Counted from the stretch's first letter, positions 1 through 9,427 are shown. The stretch is DNA of 64,000 nucleotides from Streptomyces violaceorubidus (GCF_000717995.1 NZ_JODM01000009.1:106406-170405); one strand, 5' to 3'. The notes: generated by a model from the letters alone, not told the origin. Program-made: numbers and translations.

Positions 1-289
1 GTTCGAGCAGGCTGCCCCGGCCCCGGCGGTGCCCGACCACCGTGCGGAACGCCATGGCCTCGGTCATCGGCTCCAGCGACATGGTCCCGACATAGGTGCC
101 GAAGCCCCGCCGGATCTCGACGATGTGCATGGCCTGGAGGGACTTGAGCGCCTCGCGCAGGGAGTTGCGGCTGACGCCGAAACGCTCCATCAGCTCCGTC
201 TCGGTGGGCAGCGGGTCGCCGGGGCCGAGGCCCTGTTCGACGATCAGCTCCTTGACCTTCTCCTCGGCGTCGGCGGCGACCGAGCGCAT
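1..289 (-). CDS. GntR-family (FadR/FCD type) regulator, N-terminal part only
   Basis: The gene runs off the left edge, leaving about 96 N-terminal residues. They form a GntR winged helix: a helix with EEKVKELIVEQGLGPGD, then PTETELMERFGVSRNSLREA (recognition region), then a wing with VEIRRGFGTYVG. The ligand-binding domain is outside the window. I chose the ATG at 289 because a strong purine-rich Shine-Dalgarno sequence (GAGAGGGGA) lies 6 nt upstream; in-frame ATGs at 316 and 331 are alternatives without one. It diverges from the aldolase/MFS pair, with a perfect palindrome between, so it most likely controls that pair and itself. The ligand is unknown; a sugar acid or sialate-like compound is an inference from the neighbours. 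Confidence 0.85.
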   Translation of the reverse strand, partial: MRSVAADAEEKVKELIVEQGLGPGDPLPTETELMERFGVSRNSLREALKSLQAMHIVEIRRGFGTYVGTMSLEPMTEAMAFRTVVGHRRGRGSLLE

Positions 290-345
290 CTGGTGTCCCC
301 TCTCGACCCTTGACATCCCCTGCTCCGACATGTGTCACTCTAACA

Positions 346-367
346 GGACGTAGGACATCCTACGTCC
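346..367. promoter_or_regulatory. Perfect 22-bp palindrome, likely operator of the adjacent GntR regulator
   Basis: Ten-base arms GGACGTAGGA and TCCTACGTCC are separated by CA. The site sits in the divergent interval between the GntR gene and the aldolase gene, the usual place for autoregulation plus control of the target operon. It does not match the textbook FadR core exactly, so assignment to this regulator rests on position and symmetry. Confidence 0.6.
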
Positions 368-440
368 CTCGCCACCAGGGCCTCGGTTCGCTGCTGCGTG
401 CCACCGTCCCGGGCGAGGACAGCACGACCTGGAGTACCGC

Positions 441-1370
441 ATGCCCATCCCCACGCCGCTCGGCGGCGTCGTCCCCCCGGTCATCACCCCCCTCACCCCG
501 ACGGGGGAGGTGGACGCCGGGTCGGTGCGCCGGCTCACCGAACACCTGATCGCGGCCGGTGTGCACGGCCTGTTCCTGCTGGGGTCGAGCGGCGAGGCCG
601 CCTACCTCACCGACGCCCAGCGGCTGACCGCGCTGGAGACCGCCGTCGACGCCGCCGCGGGCCGCGTCCCCGTCCTCGCCGGGATCATCGAGACCACCAC
701 CGCGCGGGTCCTGGACCGGGCGGCCGACGCGGTCCGGGCGGGCGCCGACGCGCTCGTGGCCACGGCGCCCTTCTACACCCGCACCCACCCCGTGGAGATC
801 GCCGACCACTTCCGGCGCGTGCGCGAGGGCGCCGGCCTGCCGCTGTTCGCCTACGACATCCCGGTCGCCGTGCACACCAAGCTGCCGCGCGAGGTGGTCC
901 TCGACCTGGCCGGCGACGGCACCCTCGCCGGACTCAAGGACTCCAGCGGCGACGAGGGTTCCCTGCGCCGCCTGCTGGTCGAACTGCGCCGCGGCACCCC
1001 CGGCTTCACCGTGCTCACCGGCTCCGAGCTCACCGTCGACGGCGCGCTGCTCGCCGGCGCCGACGGAGTCGTGCCCGGGCTCGGCAACGTCGACCCCCAC
1101 GGCTACGTACGTCTCTACGAGGCGGCCCGGGCCGGGGACTGGGCGACCGCCGGGGCCGAACAGGACCGGCTCGCCGCCCTGTTCGCCCTCACCGACGCGG
1201 GCGATCCCGCGCGGATGGGCGGCAGCTCCAGCGCGCTCGGCGCCTTCAAAGCCGCCGCCCATCTGCTGGGCCTCATCGACTGCCCGGCCACCGCCGCACC
1301 GCAGGTACCGCTCGACGCGCCGGCCGTGGACCGGGTCCGCGACCGGCTCACCGAGGCCGGACTGCTGTGA
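441..1370 (+). CDS. DHDPS/N-acetylneuraminate lyase family aldolase
   Basis: A 309-residue class I aldolase of the DapA/NanA superfamily. Visible landmarks are PPVITPL near the N-terminus, GSSGE at about 48-52 (GTTGE in true DapA), the Tyr in FAYDIPV (about 138) and the Schiff-base Lys in LAGLKDSSGD (about 166). These enzymes cleave or condense pyruvate with an aldehyde. The loop differs from housekeeping DapA, and the gene is paired with a sialate-type MFS transporter and a GntR regulator, so a catabolic keto-acid lyase (sialic acid, dehydrated sugar acid or similar) is more likely than lysine synthesis. GGAG lies 7 nt before the ATG. Substrate cannot be read from the sequence. Confidence 0.85.
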   Translation: MPIPTPLGGVVPPVITPLTPTGEVDAGSVRRLTEHLIAAGVHGLFLLGSSGEAAYLTDAQRLTALETAVDAAAGRVPVLAGIIETTTARVLDRAADAVRAGADALVATAPFYTRTHPVEIADHFRRVREGAGLPLFAYDIPVAVHTKLPREVVLDLAGDGTLAGLKDSSGDEGSLRRLLVELRRGTPGFTVLTGSELTVDGALLAGADGVVPGLGNVDPHGYVRLYEAARAGDWATAGAEQDRLAALFALTDAGDPARMGGSSSALGAFKAAAHLLGLIDCPATAAPQVPLDAPAVDRVRDRLTEAGLL

Positions 1371-1465
1371 CCCCTGGACCGGGGCCGGCGCATCGCCGGG
1401 CCCGGTCCCGCCCGACCGTCCCGCCTCCGTCCCCGACGCGCGTCCCCCACCCGCATAGGATCGCC

Positions 1466-2938
1466 ATGTCATCTGCGCGCACCACCCCGACCTCCGAGCC
1501 CTGGTACCGCGAGATCACCCGGGAGAAGTGGAAGTCCTTCTTCGCCGCCTGGATCGGCTACCTCCTCGACGGCTTCGACTTCGTCCTCATCACCCTCGTC
1601 CTGACCGAGATCGCCGACGACTTCGGACTGTCGACCGTCGAGTCCGCCAGCCTCGTCTCGGGCGCCTTCATCACCCGCTGGCTCGGCGGCGCGGTGCTCG
1701 GCGCGCTCGGGGACCGGTTCGGCCGCAAGAGCGCCATGGTTGCCAGCATCCTGCTCTACTCGGTCGGCACCTTCGCCTGCGGCTTCGCCTGGGACTACAC
1801 CAGCCTGTTCACGGCCCGCCTGCTGATCGGCATGGGAATGGCCGGCGAGTACAGCGCCAGCGCCACCTACGTCCTGGAGAGCTGGCCCGCCCGGCTGCGC
1901 AACCGCGCCTCCGGCTTCCTCATCTCCGGGTTCTCGCTGGGCGGCGTCCTGGCGGCCGAGGCCTACGAACACGTGGTACCCGGGCACGGCTGGCGCTGGC
2001 TGTTCTACATCGGCCTGTTCCCCGTCGTCGTCGCCCTGTGGGTACGCCGGGCGCTGCCCGAGGCCGACGACTGGGAGGCACGGGTGGGGGCCACCGGGGA
2101 GCGGCCCAACCCCTTTCGGCCGCTGTTCGCGGGCCGCCGCCGGGCGACGGTCAACACGGTGCTCGTGGTCCTCGCCACGGGCTCCCTCTTCGCGGTGTTC
2201 ACCCCGCTCGGCGCGGGCGCCGTACCCGTCCTGTCCGTCCTCGCGACGGCCTGCCTCCTCGCCTTCGCGGTGCAACTGGGCGGCCGCCGGCGGTGGGTGC
2301 TGTTCGTCGCGCTCTGCGTCACCGTGTTCTGCGCCTTCCTCTACAGCTGGCCGGTCCAGGCCCTGCTGCCCACCTACCTCAAGACCGAGCTGGGCTTCAG
2401 CCCGGCACAGGTCAGCGACGCGCTCTACTACGCCGGGTTCGGCACGATGGCGGGCTGCATCGTCACGGGCTTCGTCGGCGACCGGTTCGGCACCCGCCGG
2501 GCGTACGCCTGCACCCTGGCGGTGGGCATCGTATTCGTCTTCCCCGTCTTCGCGATCCGGGACAGCCAACTCCAGCTGGGCATCCTGCTGTTCCTGATGC
2601 TCGCCTGCATGCAGGGCATCTCCGGGCTGCTGCCCAAGTTCATCGCCGGGCACTTCCCGACCGGGACCCGGGCCGCGTCCCTGGGCTTCACCTACAACGT
2701 CGGCGCGCTGGGCGGCGCCGTCGCCCCGGTGCTCGGCGCCCGGCTCGCCTCGACCATGTCCCTGGGGCAGTCGCTCGCCGTGCTCACCTTCTCGCTGACC
2801 CTCGTGGTGATCCTGCTGATCGGCTTCGACGTCCCGAGCCGCCTCAACCGGCTCGTCGACAAGGAGGCGGTCCCGGACTACCTCGCCGTCGAGGCGGCGG
2901 TGCCGGACGGCGAGGGGCGCGTACGGTCGGCGCCGTGA
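1466..2938 (+). CDS. MFS transporter, sialate:H+ symporter-like
   Basis: A 490-residue integral membrane protein with about 12-14 hydrophobic segments. The first segment begins WIGYLLDGFDFVLITLVL, and the loop between helices 2 and 3 carries the MFS signature (LGDRFGRKSAM). The opening is typical of the sialate/metabolite:H+ symporter group (NanT-like). The ATG is preceded by AGGA at a usable distance; the frame is open further upstream, but that stretch is an antisense-type shadow across the aldolase. It lies 95 nt behind the aldolase gene in the same direction and probably imports that enzyme's substrate. It ends in a charged cytoplasmic tail. Confidence 0.85.
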   Translation: MSSARTTPTSEPWYREITREKWKSFFAAWIGYLLDGFDFVLITLVLTEIADDFGLSTVESASLVSGAFITRWLGGAVLGALGDRFGRKSAMVASILLYSVGTFACGFAWDYTSLFTARLLIGMGMAGEYSASATYVLESWPARLRNRASGFLISGFSLGGVLAAEAYEHVVPGHGWRWLFYIGLFPVVVALWVRRALPEADDWEARVGATGERPNPFRPLFAGRRRATVNTVLVVLATGSLFAVFTPLGAGAVPVLSVLATACLLAFAVQLGGRRRWVLFVALCVTVFCAFLYSWPVQALLPTYLKTELGFSPAQVSDALYYAGFGTMAGCIVTGFVGDRFGTRRAYACTLAVGIVFVFPVFAIRDSQLQLGILLFLMLACMQGISGLLPKFIAGHFPTGTRAASLGFTYNVGALGGAVAPVLGARLASTMSLGQSLAVLTFSLTLVVILLIGFDVPSRLNRLVDKEAVPDYLAVEAAVPDGEGRVRSAP

Positions 2939-3019
2939 GACGGGTGACGGACGGGGGACGAAGTGTGCTCCGACCGGCCCAAGACGCGACCGTCGGCGCG
3001 GCGGTGGGCGGTCGTCTGA

Positions 3020-3400
<381 letters not shown>

Positions 3401-3421
3401 CGGGGCCGCCCTCGGCCGCCC

Positions 3422-4213
3422 TCAGCGGACGGGTGCCGCGGCGGGACGCGGCAGGCCGTAGTGCTCCCGAAGTCTGCGCCCGCGCCCAGTACTTCACGAG
3501 TTCACGGACGGCCGCCGACTTCTGTGCGTCGGCGACGGAGTAGGTCAGCGCCCACAGGTGCGCCGGGTCGTCCCGGAGCCCGTGCTTGAGGGTCGCGCCG
3601 CCTGCCTTGCCGTAGTTCGCCAGATGACGCTTGATGTTGATGTCGGCGAGCGGGGCGGCGTCCACCTGGCGGTTGCCGAGCGCGGTGGGATAGACGTCAC
3701 CGGTGCTCGCCAGTTCGACCAGCTCGACGTCCTGCCGGGTGAGCCCGGCCTTGTGGAGGATGCGCAGGACCAGCGCGCCCTGGGCCTGCCCCGGGCTGTA
3801 GGCGATCTTCTTCCCGCGCAGGTCCGCGAGGGTCCTGATGCCGGAGCCGGGGGCCGTGCCCAGTTCGTAGATGGATTCTTCAGCGGATCGGTGCGCAACC
3901 TCACCGCCACGAGCTTCGTGTCGAGGCCCGTCCAGTGCGCGTTGATCGACGGGATGTCCGCGGCCGAACAGACGTCGAGGGCGTCGGCACGGAAGGCCTC
4001 CGAGCACTGGGGGCCGCCGCTGATGTTGCCCCACTTCCCGACCGTGAGCGTGGTGTCGCGGGCGACCGCGACCGGGATCCGTTCCTCGGAGACGTCCCTC
4101 GCGTCCGCCGCGGACCCGGCTCGGGTCGCACAGGAGGCGAGGGCGAACGGGAGGACCAGTGCGGTCAGGACGGACAGGTGCCGGAATCCGGGCATGGGTG
4201 TGCGAGAGGTCAT
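3422..4213 (-). pseudogene. Frameshifted solute-binding protein of an ABC transporter (NMT1/sulfonate type)
   Basis: The N-terminus (from 4213) is a lipoprotein signal with lipobox ALASC, followed by DTTLTVGKWGNISGG and SINAHWTGLDTKLVAVRLRTDPLKN. Near 3874-3884 the frame shifts; one missing base restores ESIYELGTAPGSGIRTLADL and GKKIAYSPGQAQGALVLRIL, the typical NMT1/SsuA core. After VKYWARAQ the frame is lost again; a third frame gives LREHYGLPRPAAAPVR and a stop at 3422, so part of the C-lobe also seems deleted. No permease or matching ATPase lies beside it, so it is an orphan relic. The family binds alkylsulfonates, nitrate or thiamine precursors; the ligand is not predictable. Confidence 0.7.
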
Positions 4214-4427
4214 GACGGCCTTCACGGGATACGGGGGAAACGGGCAGCCGAGCCGGGTGGTGGGGTTCAGCTGCACACCGCGGTGGCGACGCGCATCGGA
4301 TCGATGGCGCGCCGCTTCGTGAACTGCCGGGATGTCCGCATGCCGTGGACGCTCACCAGGGGGTGAAACCCGGTCAAGGCCTACCGGGCGGCCCCGCCGG
4401 CGGTGCAACGACACCTTCGTGGGCGCG

Positions 4428-5267
4428 TCACGTTCCGGAAACGCGGCGGCCCGAGTAGGCCGACCAGCGGCCGTCGCGCCGGGCCACCGTGATGTCCCGG
4501 CCGAAACAGGCGGTCAGCAGGGAACCGGTCAGGACCTCGTCCACCGCACCCCGGGACAGGACCCGTCCCTCGCGCAGCAGCAGGGCGTGGCTGACGGCCG
4601 GGAACAGCTCCTCCAGGTGGTGCGTGACCGTCACGGTGGCCAGCTGCGGCCTGCCCTCGGCCAGTTGGTGCATCGCCTCGACGAGGTCCTCGCGGGAGGG
4701 CAGGTCCAGGGCGTTGAACGGCTCGTCCAGGAGCAGCAGGGCCGGATCGGCCATCAGCGCCCTGGCGATCAGGACCCGCGCCCGCTGCCCGCCCGAGCAG
4801 ACCCCGTAGGGCCGGTCGGCCAGCTCCTTGACGCCCAGCTCGGTCAGCAGCTCGCGGGCGCGCAGGCGCACCTCCTCGTCGTACGTGCGCCACAGGGGCT
4901 GCACGGTGCCGCTGTGGCCGGTGAGCACGACCGCGTGGGCGGTGAGGTCCTGCGGCACCCGCTGGGCGGAGTTGACGTGGCCGATGCGCGCCCTCAGTTC
5001 GCGGACGTCCACCCGGCCGAGCCGGCTGCCGAGGACCTCGACCGTGCCCGTGGTGGGGTGCATGTGTGCGCCGAGCAGCCGCAGCAGGGTGGTCTTCCCG
5101 GCGCCGTTGGCTCCCAGCAGCGCCCAGTGCTCGCCCGGCCGGACCGTCCAGTCGACGGCGTCGAGGATCAGCTGGTCGGTCGTGAAGCGGCGCACGCTCA
5201 CGTCCTGGAGCCGGAGCACGGCCGCCTCGTGCTCGTCGGTCCGGGAGCTGGTTGTCTGGCCGGTCAT
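4428..5267 (-). CDS. ABC transporter ATP-binding protein, stand-alone (ModF/YfmR-like)
   Basis: 279 residues with one ABC ATPase domain: Walker A GANGAGKT (52-59), signature VCSGGQRARV, Walker B ALLLLDEP, and switch His in VTVTHHLEEL. AAGGAG lies 8 nt before the ATG. No membrane or binding-protein gene is adjacent, apart from the broken solute-binding protein downstream on the same strand, which belongs to a different importer class. The sequence resembles single-domain ATPases annotated as molybdate or iron-complex type, but the partner permease must be elsewhere. The role is therefore open. Confidence 0.8.
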   Translation of the reverse strand: MTGQTTSSRTDEHEAAVLRLQDVSVRRFTTDQLILDAVDWTVRPGEHWALLGANGAGKTTLLRLLGAHMHPTTGTVEVLGSRLGRVDVRELRARIGHVNSAQRVPQDLTAHAVVLTGHSGTVQPLWRTYDEEVRLRARELLTELGVKELADRPYGVCSGGQRARVLIARALMADPALLLLDEPFNALDLPSREDLVEAMHQLAEGRPQLATVTVTHHLEELFPAVSHALLLREGRVLSRGAVDEVLTGSLLTACFGRDITVARRDGRWSAYSGRRVSGT

Positions 5268-5476
5268 GCCGTGACTCCTTCGTGGTACGCCCCTCGTTCG
5301 TCACCCCGAACACTAGATGTATCCACCACATGCCTGCCGGGCCGTCCGCTCCATGGACGGTGCGCGGCACCGGGGGGCGGCAGCCGGGTCGCTCGGGGCC
5401 CGGAGCAGCGCGGGGTCCCGCGTCCGCCCCGGGGTGACGGGGCGGGCGCGGGACCGGTTCGGTGGGGCGCAAGGCG

Positions 5477-6205
5477 TCAGACGCCCGCCACCGACTGGAT
5501 CCAGGAGCGGTAGGCGGTCACGTTGGTGTAGGCCGTGGTGGTCTGCCGGTCGCTGGTCGAGGCGACGCCCACCTGGACGCCACCGGCCATCATCGGGCCG
5601 CCGGAGTCTCCGCCCGCGGTGATGCCGTCGACGGGGCGGGCGCATATCGCCTGACCGTAGTAGGCGTCGTAACAGCCCTGCGTGACGCTGACGTTGGCGA
5701 CCTTGAGGTAGGGGGACTGACAGTTGATCTCCGAGCCGCACCGGGAGGTCGCTCCCCAGCCGTAGACCTGCACGGTCTGGCCGACCCGCACCGCGCCCGG
5801 CTGCCCGAGCCGCGCATAGGAGGCGGAGACGGAGCGGTCGAGCCGGACCAGGGCGAGGTCCGCCGAGGGGCTGGTGACGGTCTGGACGCCGTTCGCCACC
5901 GTGCCGCCGGAGCCCTGGTCGAGGCTGCCGATCCGGAAGGACAGGTTGCCGCCGCTGACGCAGTGCTTCGCGGTGAGGATCCAGGTGGGGGAGATGATGG
6001 TCGAGGTGCAGGTCTGGGTGCCGTTCGAGAACAGCCTGGCCGCCCAGGGGGCGTTCTGCGCGTAGCCGCCGCCGATGATCGGCTGGGGGCCGCCGTCACC
6101 GGGCCGGGGCTCCGCCGCCGAGGCGGAGGGCGCGAGCGTGAGGGCGGACAGCAGCGCGGGCACGAGAGCGGCGAGCAGGGCGGGGACGTATCTCGTCGTT
6201 CGCAA
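5477..6205 (-). CDS. Secreted trypsin-like serine protease (S1 family)
   Basis: Chymotrypsin-fold endopeptidase with the full triad: His in WILTAKHC, Asp in SADLALVRL, Ser in AGGDSGGP. Paired Cys residues (CTSTII/KHC and others) suggest extracellular disulfides. I chose the TTG at 6205 because it puts a normal Sec signal (RTTRYVPALLAALVPALL, cleavage near ASAAE) at the N-terminus, with AGGA just upstream, though only 3 nt away. The frame is open to an ATG at 6307, but those 34 extra residues are arginine-rich and unlike a signal peptide. The product is about 242 residues. It has no activation domain and stands alone. Confidence 0.85.
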   Translation of the reverse strand: MRTTRYVPALLAALVPALLSALTLAPSASAAEPRPGDGGPQPIIGGGYAQNAPWAARLFSNGTQTCTSTIISPTWILTAKHCVSGGNLSFRIGSLDQGSGGTVANGVQTVTSPSADLALVRLDRSVSASYARLGQPGAVRVGQTVQVYGWGATSRCGSEINCQSPYLKVANVSVTQGCYDAYYGQAICARPVDGITAGGDSGGPMMAGGVQVGVASTSDRQTTTAYTNVTAYRSWIQSVAGV

Positions 6206-6384
6206 GGGTCCTCGATTCCGACGACACGCGCCGGGCGCGTGCGGAAGTGTGGGGGCGCCCACAGCATGTCGGGCCCGGTCCCCGCCCGAACAATCCCGGC
6301 TTCGCATAACGCGGCGTTATGCCGGGAGGAGGAGGGGGAGTGGGGCGGGGCACACCGCCTTATGCGGGAGTGACCGGTGAGGTC

Positions 6385-7152
6385 CTAGCGGAGCAGCAGT
6401 TGCACCAGGGCGACCGTGCCGACCGTCACGACCAGGGCCCGCAGGACCGCGGGACGGAAGCGGCGGCCCACCTTGGCGCCGACGTAGCCGCCGAGGCCCG
6501 AGCCGACCGCGAGCAGCCCCACGGCGGTCCACTCGAAGTCCGCGGCGAAGAGGAAGAAGAGCGCGGCGACGGTGTTCACCACGGCGGCGAGGACGTTCTT
6601 GGTCGCGTTGAGCCGTTGCAGGGGCTCGTCGAGGAGCATGCCCATCAGGGACAGGTAGATGATCCCCTGGGCGGCGGTGAAGTAGCCGCCGTAGACGCTG
6701 GCCAGCGTCAGGCCGGTGAAGAGCAGCGGGCCGCCGTCGCGGCCAGGGGAGGTGCCGTTGCGGGCCCGGCGGCGCTGGACCAGCCTGCCGATCTGCGGCT
6801 GGAACGCCACCAGCAGCAGGGCGAGACCGACCAGGACCGGCACGATCGTCTCGAAGGCGTCGGCCGGCAGCGTCAGCAGGAGCGTGGCGCCCGCGAGGCC
6901 GCCCAGCAGCGCCCCGGAGCCCAGTTTCAGCACGCGCCGCCCCTGCCCGCGCAGCTCCTCGCGGTAGCCGATCGCCCCGCTGATGGAGCCGGGGATGAGG
7001 CCGAGCGCGTTGGAGACGGTGGCGGTGACCGGCGGCAGTCCCGTGGCCAGCAGGACGGGGAACGTGATCAGGGTGCCGGAGCCCACCACACTGTTGATGG
7101 CGCCGGCCCCGACGCCGGCCGTGAACACCGCGGCCATGGCCTCCGGTGTCAC
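6385..7152 (-). CDS. TSUP (TauE/SafE) family sulfite/organosulfonate exporter
   Basis: 255 residues with about eight hydrophobic helices arranged as two repeats; the N-terminal half begins FTAGVGAGAINSVVGSGTLITFPVL, the characteristic TSUP first helix. A short charged loop (RRRARNGTSPGRDG) joins the halves. The family exports sulfite, sulfonates or related small anions across the cytoplasmic membrane. It is transcribed toward the protease and is not in an obvious operon. The substrate is unknown. Confidence 0.85.
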   Translation of the reverse strand: MTPEAMAAVFTAGVGAGAINSVVGSGTLITFPVLLATGLPPVTATVSNALGLIPGSISGAIGYREELRGQGRRVLKLGSGALLGGLAGATLLLTLPADAFETIVPVLVGLALLLVAFQPQIGRLVQRRRARNGTSPGRDGGPLLFTGLTLASVYGGYFTAAQGIIYLSLMGMLLDEPLQRLNATKNVLAAVVNTVAALFFLFAADFEWTAVGLLAVGSGLGGYVGAKVGRRFRPAVLRALVVTVGTVALVQLLLR

Positions 7153-7470
7153 CCCGTGCCGTCCCGAGCCGGGCCCCTGTTCGACCGGAAGGTGTCTTGC
7201 GCGTCTTTCACGGGGCCGACTGTACCCACCGCCCTGGTCGGCGCATCCGCCGGTCTCAATCGGTCATGTGTGGACGCTTCCTGACGTGAATTCAGCTGAT
7301 CATGCGGTGATACGATCACCGCGTTTGCGGAGCGGGCGGACGGGTGAGAGGCGGCATCCCCGAGGCAAGGGGCAGCCCGGGCAGCCACCCCTCGGTGCGG
7401 GCACTCCACCGGGCCGCCCGCACGGACGGGAATTCAGCAAGCCGGCTGTCAGTCGCCTGAAGAGAGTCTT
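7153..7470. other. 318-bp intergenic region upstream of the conservon, with an inverted repeat
   Basis: No convincing gene is seen. The stretch separates the TSUP gene from the conservon and must hold promoters for one or both. It contains an inverted repeat, GCGGTGAT-ACG-ATCACCGC, at 7304-7322, and the nine-base word GAATTCAGC twice (7288-7296 and 7430-7438), each preceded by a similar GACG sequence. The second copy is just ahead of the cvnA start. Confidence 0.5.
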
Positions 7471-8655
7471 ATGACGGAATACACAGGGAACCCATTGCTC
7501 TGGGTCGCCCTCGTCGCCCTCGTCGCCGCCGCCGTGCTCATCAGCCGCCAGCGCAAGGCGGCACGGGCGTTGCGGCAGCAGATCCAGGGGCTCAGGGATC
7601 ACTACACCGAGCTGGAGAACGATTACGGGAAGTCCGTGCAGGCCGCCCAGGAGCAGGCCGAGGACGAGACCAAGACGGTGCTGAAATCCGCGATGCGGAC
7701 CCTTCAGGGCCTCGCCGCCGAACAGCAGCTGGTGCTCTCGCGGCTCCAGAACAAGTACGGCGACTCGGCCCTCCTCCAGGACCTGCTGGAGATCGACCAC
7801 ACCAACTCGCAGTTCGGCCGACGGGCCCAGTCCATCGCCGTGCTCTGCGACGGCTGGCTCGGCGGGCGGCGCGACACCGCCTCCGTCTACGACGTGGTGC
7901 GCAGCGCCCAGGGGCGCATCCGGCACTTCCGCCGGGTGGACATCCTCTCCCAGGTCGACTTCGGCATCACCAGCCGGGCCGTCGAGCCCGTCGCCCTGGC
8001 CCTCGCCGAGCTGCTCGACAACGCCACCAGCTACTCCAGCCCGGACACCGTCGTCGAGATCAACATCCGGACCGTCCCCAAGGGCATCTGCGTCGTGGTC
8101 GACGACGCCGGTGTCGGCATGAGCGACGAGGAGCGGGCCCGCGCCGACAAGCTGCTCGCCACCGAGCGCGCCTCGGGTGTGGCGGGGCTCGGCAACCCGC
8201 CGCAGTTCGGCTTCGCGGTCATCGGCCTGCTGTGCGAACGATTCGGCTTCGAGGTGTCGGTGGACTCCTCCTCCCCCTACGGAGGTGTACGGGCGGTGGT
8301 CCTGCTGCCGCACGAACTGCTCACCGCGATGCCGGAGAAGAAGGCGCCCGCCCCCACCACCCGCGGCACGGCCCGGCCGGCCCCCGAGGGCGGACCGGAG
8401 GCCGCGTCGCTCGCCGTCTCCGAGACCGGTGACGGCCTGCCCCGGCGCCGCCGCAAGCGGCCGATGGCCATCGTGCCCGGCAGTGCGTCCGCCCCGCGCG
8501 CGGCGGGCCGCTCCGACTCCGAGCAGGCACAGGTCATGGGTGCCTTCCAGCGCGGAACGCAGTCCGGCCGGGTCACCGAACCGGCGAGCCCGGACCCCGG
8601 CGGCCGGACGAGCGAAACACCTGGTGCAAGCAGCGAAGGACATGAGGTCTCGTGA
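7471..8655 (+). CDS. cvnA: Conservon sensor-like ATPase CvnA
   Basis: 394 residues: one N-terminal membrane helix (NPLLWVALVALVAAAVLIS), a coiled-coil linker, then an HATPase_c domain with N-box ELLDNATSYS and G-box VDDAGVGMSDEE. The C-terminal 110 residues are proline/alanine-rich and probably disordered. Conservons (cvnA-D) form a membrane-associated, G-protein-like signalling complex in streptomycetes. It has no separate sensor domain or receiver partner. The stop overlaps the GTG of cvnB by 4 nt, so the operon is translationally coupled. The unit resembles the cvn9/rar type because a P450 follows; the number is not assigned here. Confidence 0.9.
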   Translation: MTEYTGNPLLWVALVALVAAAVLISRQRKAARALRQQIQGLRDHYTELENDYGKSVQAAQEQAEDETKTVLKSAMRTLQGLAAEQQLVLSRLQNKYGDSALLQDLLEIDHTNSQFGRRAQSIAVLCDGWLGGRRDTASVYDVVRSAQGRIRHFRRVDILSQVDFGITSRAVEPVALALAELLDNATSYSSPDTVVEINIRTVPKGICVVVDDAGVGMSDEERARADKLLATERASGVAGLGNPPQFGFAVIGLLCERFGFEVSVDSSSPYGGVRAVVLLPHELLTAMPEKKAPAPTTRGTARPAPEGGPEAASLAVSETGDGLPRRRRKRPMAIVPGSASAPRAAGRSDSEQAQVMGAFQRGTQSGRVTEPASPDPGGRTSETPGASSEGHEVS

Positions 8656-9053
8656 ACGACGATCTGTCATGGATGCTCGACAGCGCCCTGGAGATTCCCG
8701 GGGCCCTGCACGCGGTCCTGATCTCCGCCGACGGCCTGCTGATGGCCCGGACTCAGGACTTCGACAAGGACGACGCCGACCGGGTCGCCGCCGCGATGAG
8801 CGGTGTGCAGTCGCTCAGCCGCACCCTCGCCTTCTTCTGTGAGGACCCCACCCAGACCTGGCGGCAGACGCTGGTCGAGTTCGACGGCGGCTGGGTGTTC
8901 CTGATCTCGGCGGGCGAGGGTGCCTATCTCGGCGTGTCCGCCTCCCCGGAGGTCGACATGGCGGACATCACCTTCCGGATGCAGCAGCTCGTGGCCCAGC
9001 TCGGCAAGCGGTTGACGACGCCGCCGCGCGAGAACCTGGGCGCCCGCTCATGA
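8652..9053 (+). CDS. cvnB: Conservon roadblock/LC7 protein CvnB
   Basis: 133 residues, one roadblock/LC7 domain (LDSALEIPGALHAVLISADG, then LVEFDGGWVFLISAGEGAYLGV). In conservons this small protein is thought to act on or dock the CvnD GTPase, as MglB does for MglA. It starts at GTG inside the cvnA stop and ends in a 4-nt overlap with cvnC. Cytoplasmic, with no signal. Confidence 0.92.
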   Translation: MNDDLSWMLDSALEIPGALHAVLISADGLLMARTQDFDKDDADRVAAAMSGVQSLSRTLAFFCEDPTQTWRQTLVEFDGGWVFLISAGEGAYLGVSASPEVDMADITFRMQQLVAQLGKRLTTPPRENLGARS

Positions 9054-9427
9054 GCGGCCCCGACGGCTGGCAGCCCGAGGCGCCGGAATTAGTGCGGCCG
9101 TACGTCATCACCAAGGGCCGCGGCCTGCCCGACGAGGACGACCTCTCCCTCATCACCCTGGTCACCGCCTCCGCCGGACAGCCGCAGCGGCCGGCCCGGC
9201 TGTCCCCCGAGGAGCAGAGCCTGCTCGACGTCTGCTCCGCCGGCTACCTCTCGGTCGCCGAGATCGCCGGACACACCCACTTCCCGCTGGGCGTCGTGCG
9301 GATCCTGCTGGCCTCCCTGATGGAAGGCGGGCACCTCATGACCCGCCCGCCGGTGGCCCGCGCCCGCCTCGCGGACAAGGAGATCCTGGAGGAGGTGCTC
9401 AATGGGCTCCGCGCCAAGTTTGGATGA
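9050..9427 (+). CDS. cvnC: Conservon DUF742 protein CvnC, containing a TTA codon
   Basis: 125 residues, a DUF742 protein with a winged-helix-like core (ADLS/EEQSLLDVCSAGYLSVAEI, then HFPLGVVRILLASLMEGGHL). The molecular role is unknown; it is an invariant member of conservons. Codon 14 (9089-9091) is the rare Leu codon TTA, which in Streptomyces is read only by the bldA tRNA. That would make full operon expression dependent on developmental state. The end overlaps the start of cvnD by 26 nt. Confidence 0.92.
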   Translation: MSGPDGWQPEAPELVRPYVITKGRGLPDEDDLSLITLVTASAGQPQRPARLSPEEQSLLDVCSAGYLSVAEIAGHTHFPLGVVRILLASLMEGGHLMTRPPVARARLADKEILEEVLNGLRAKFG

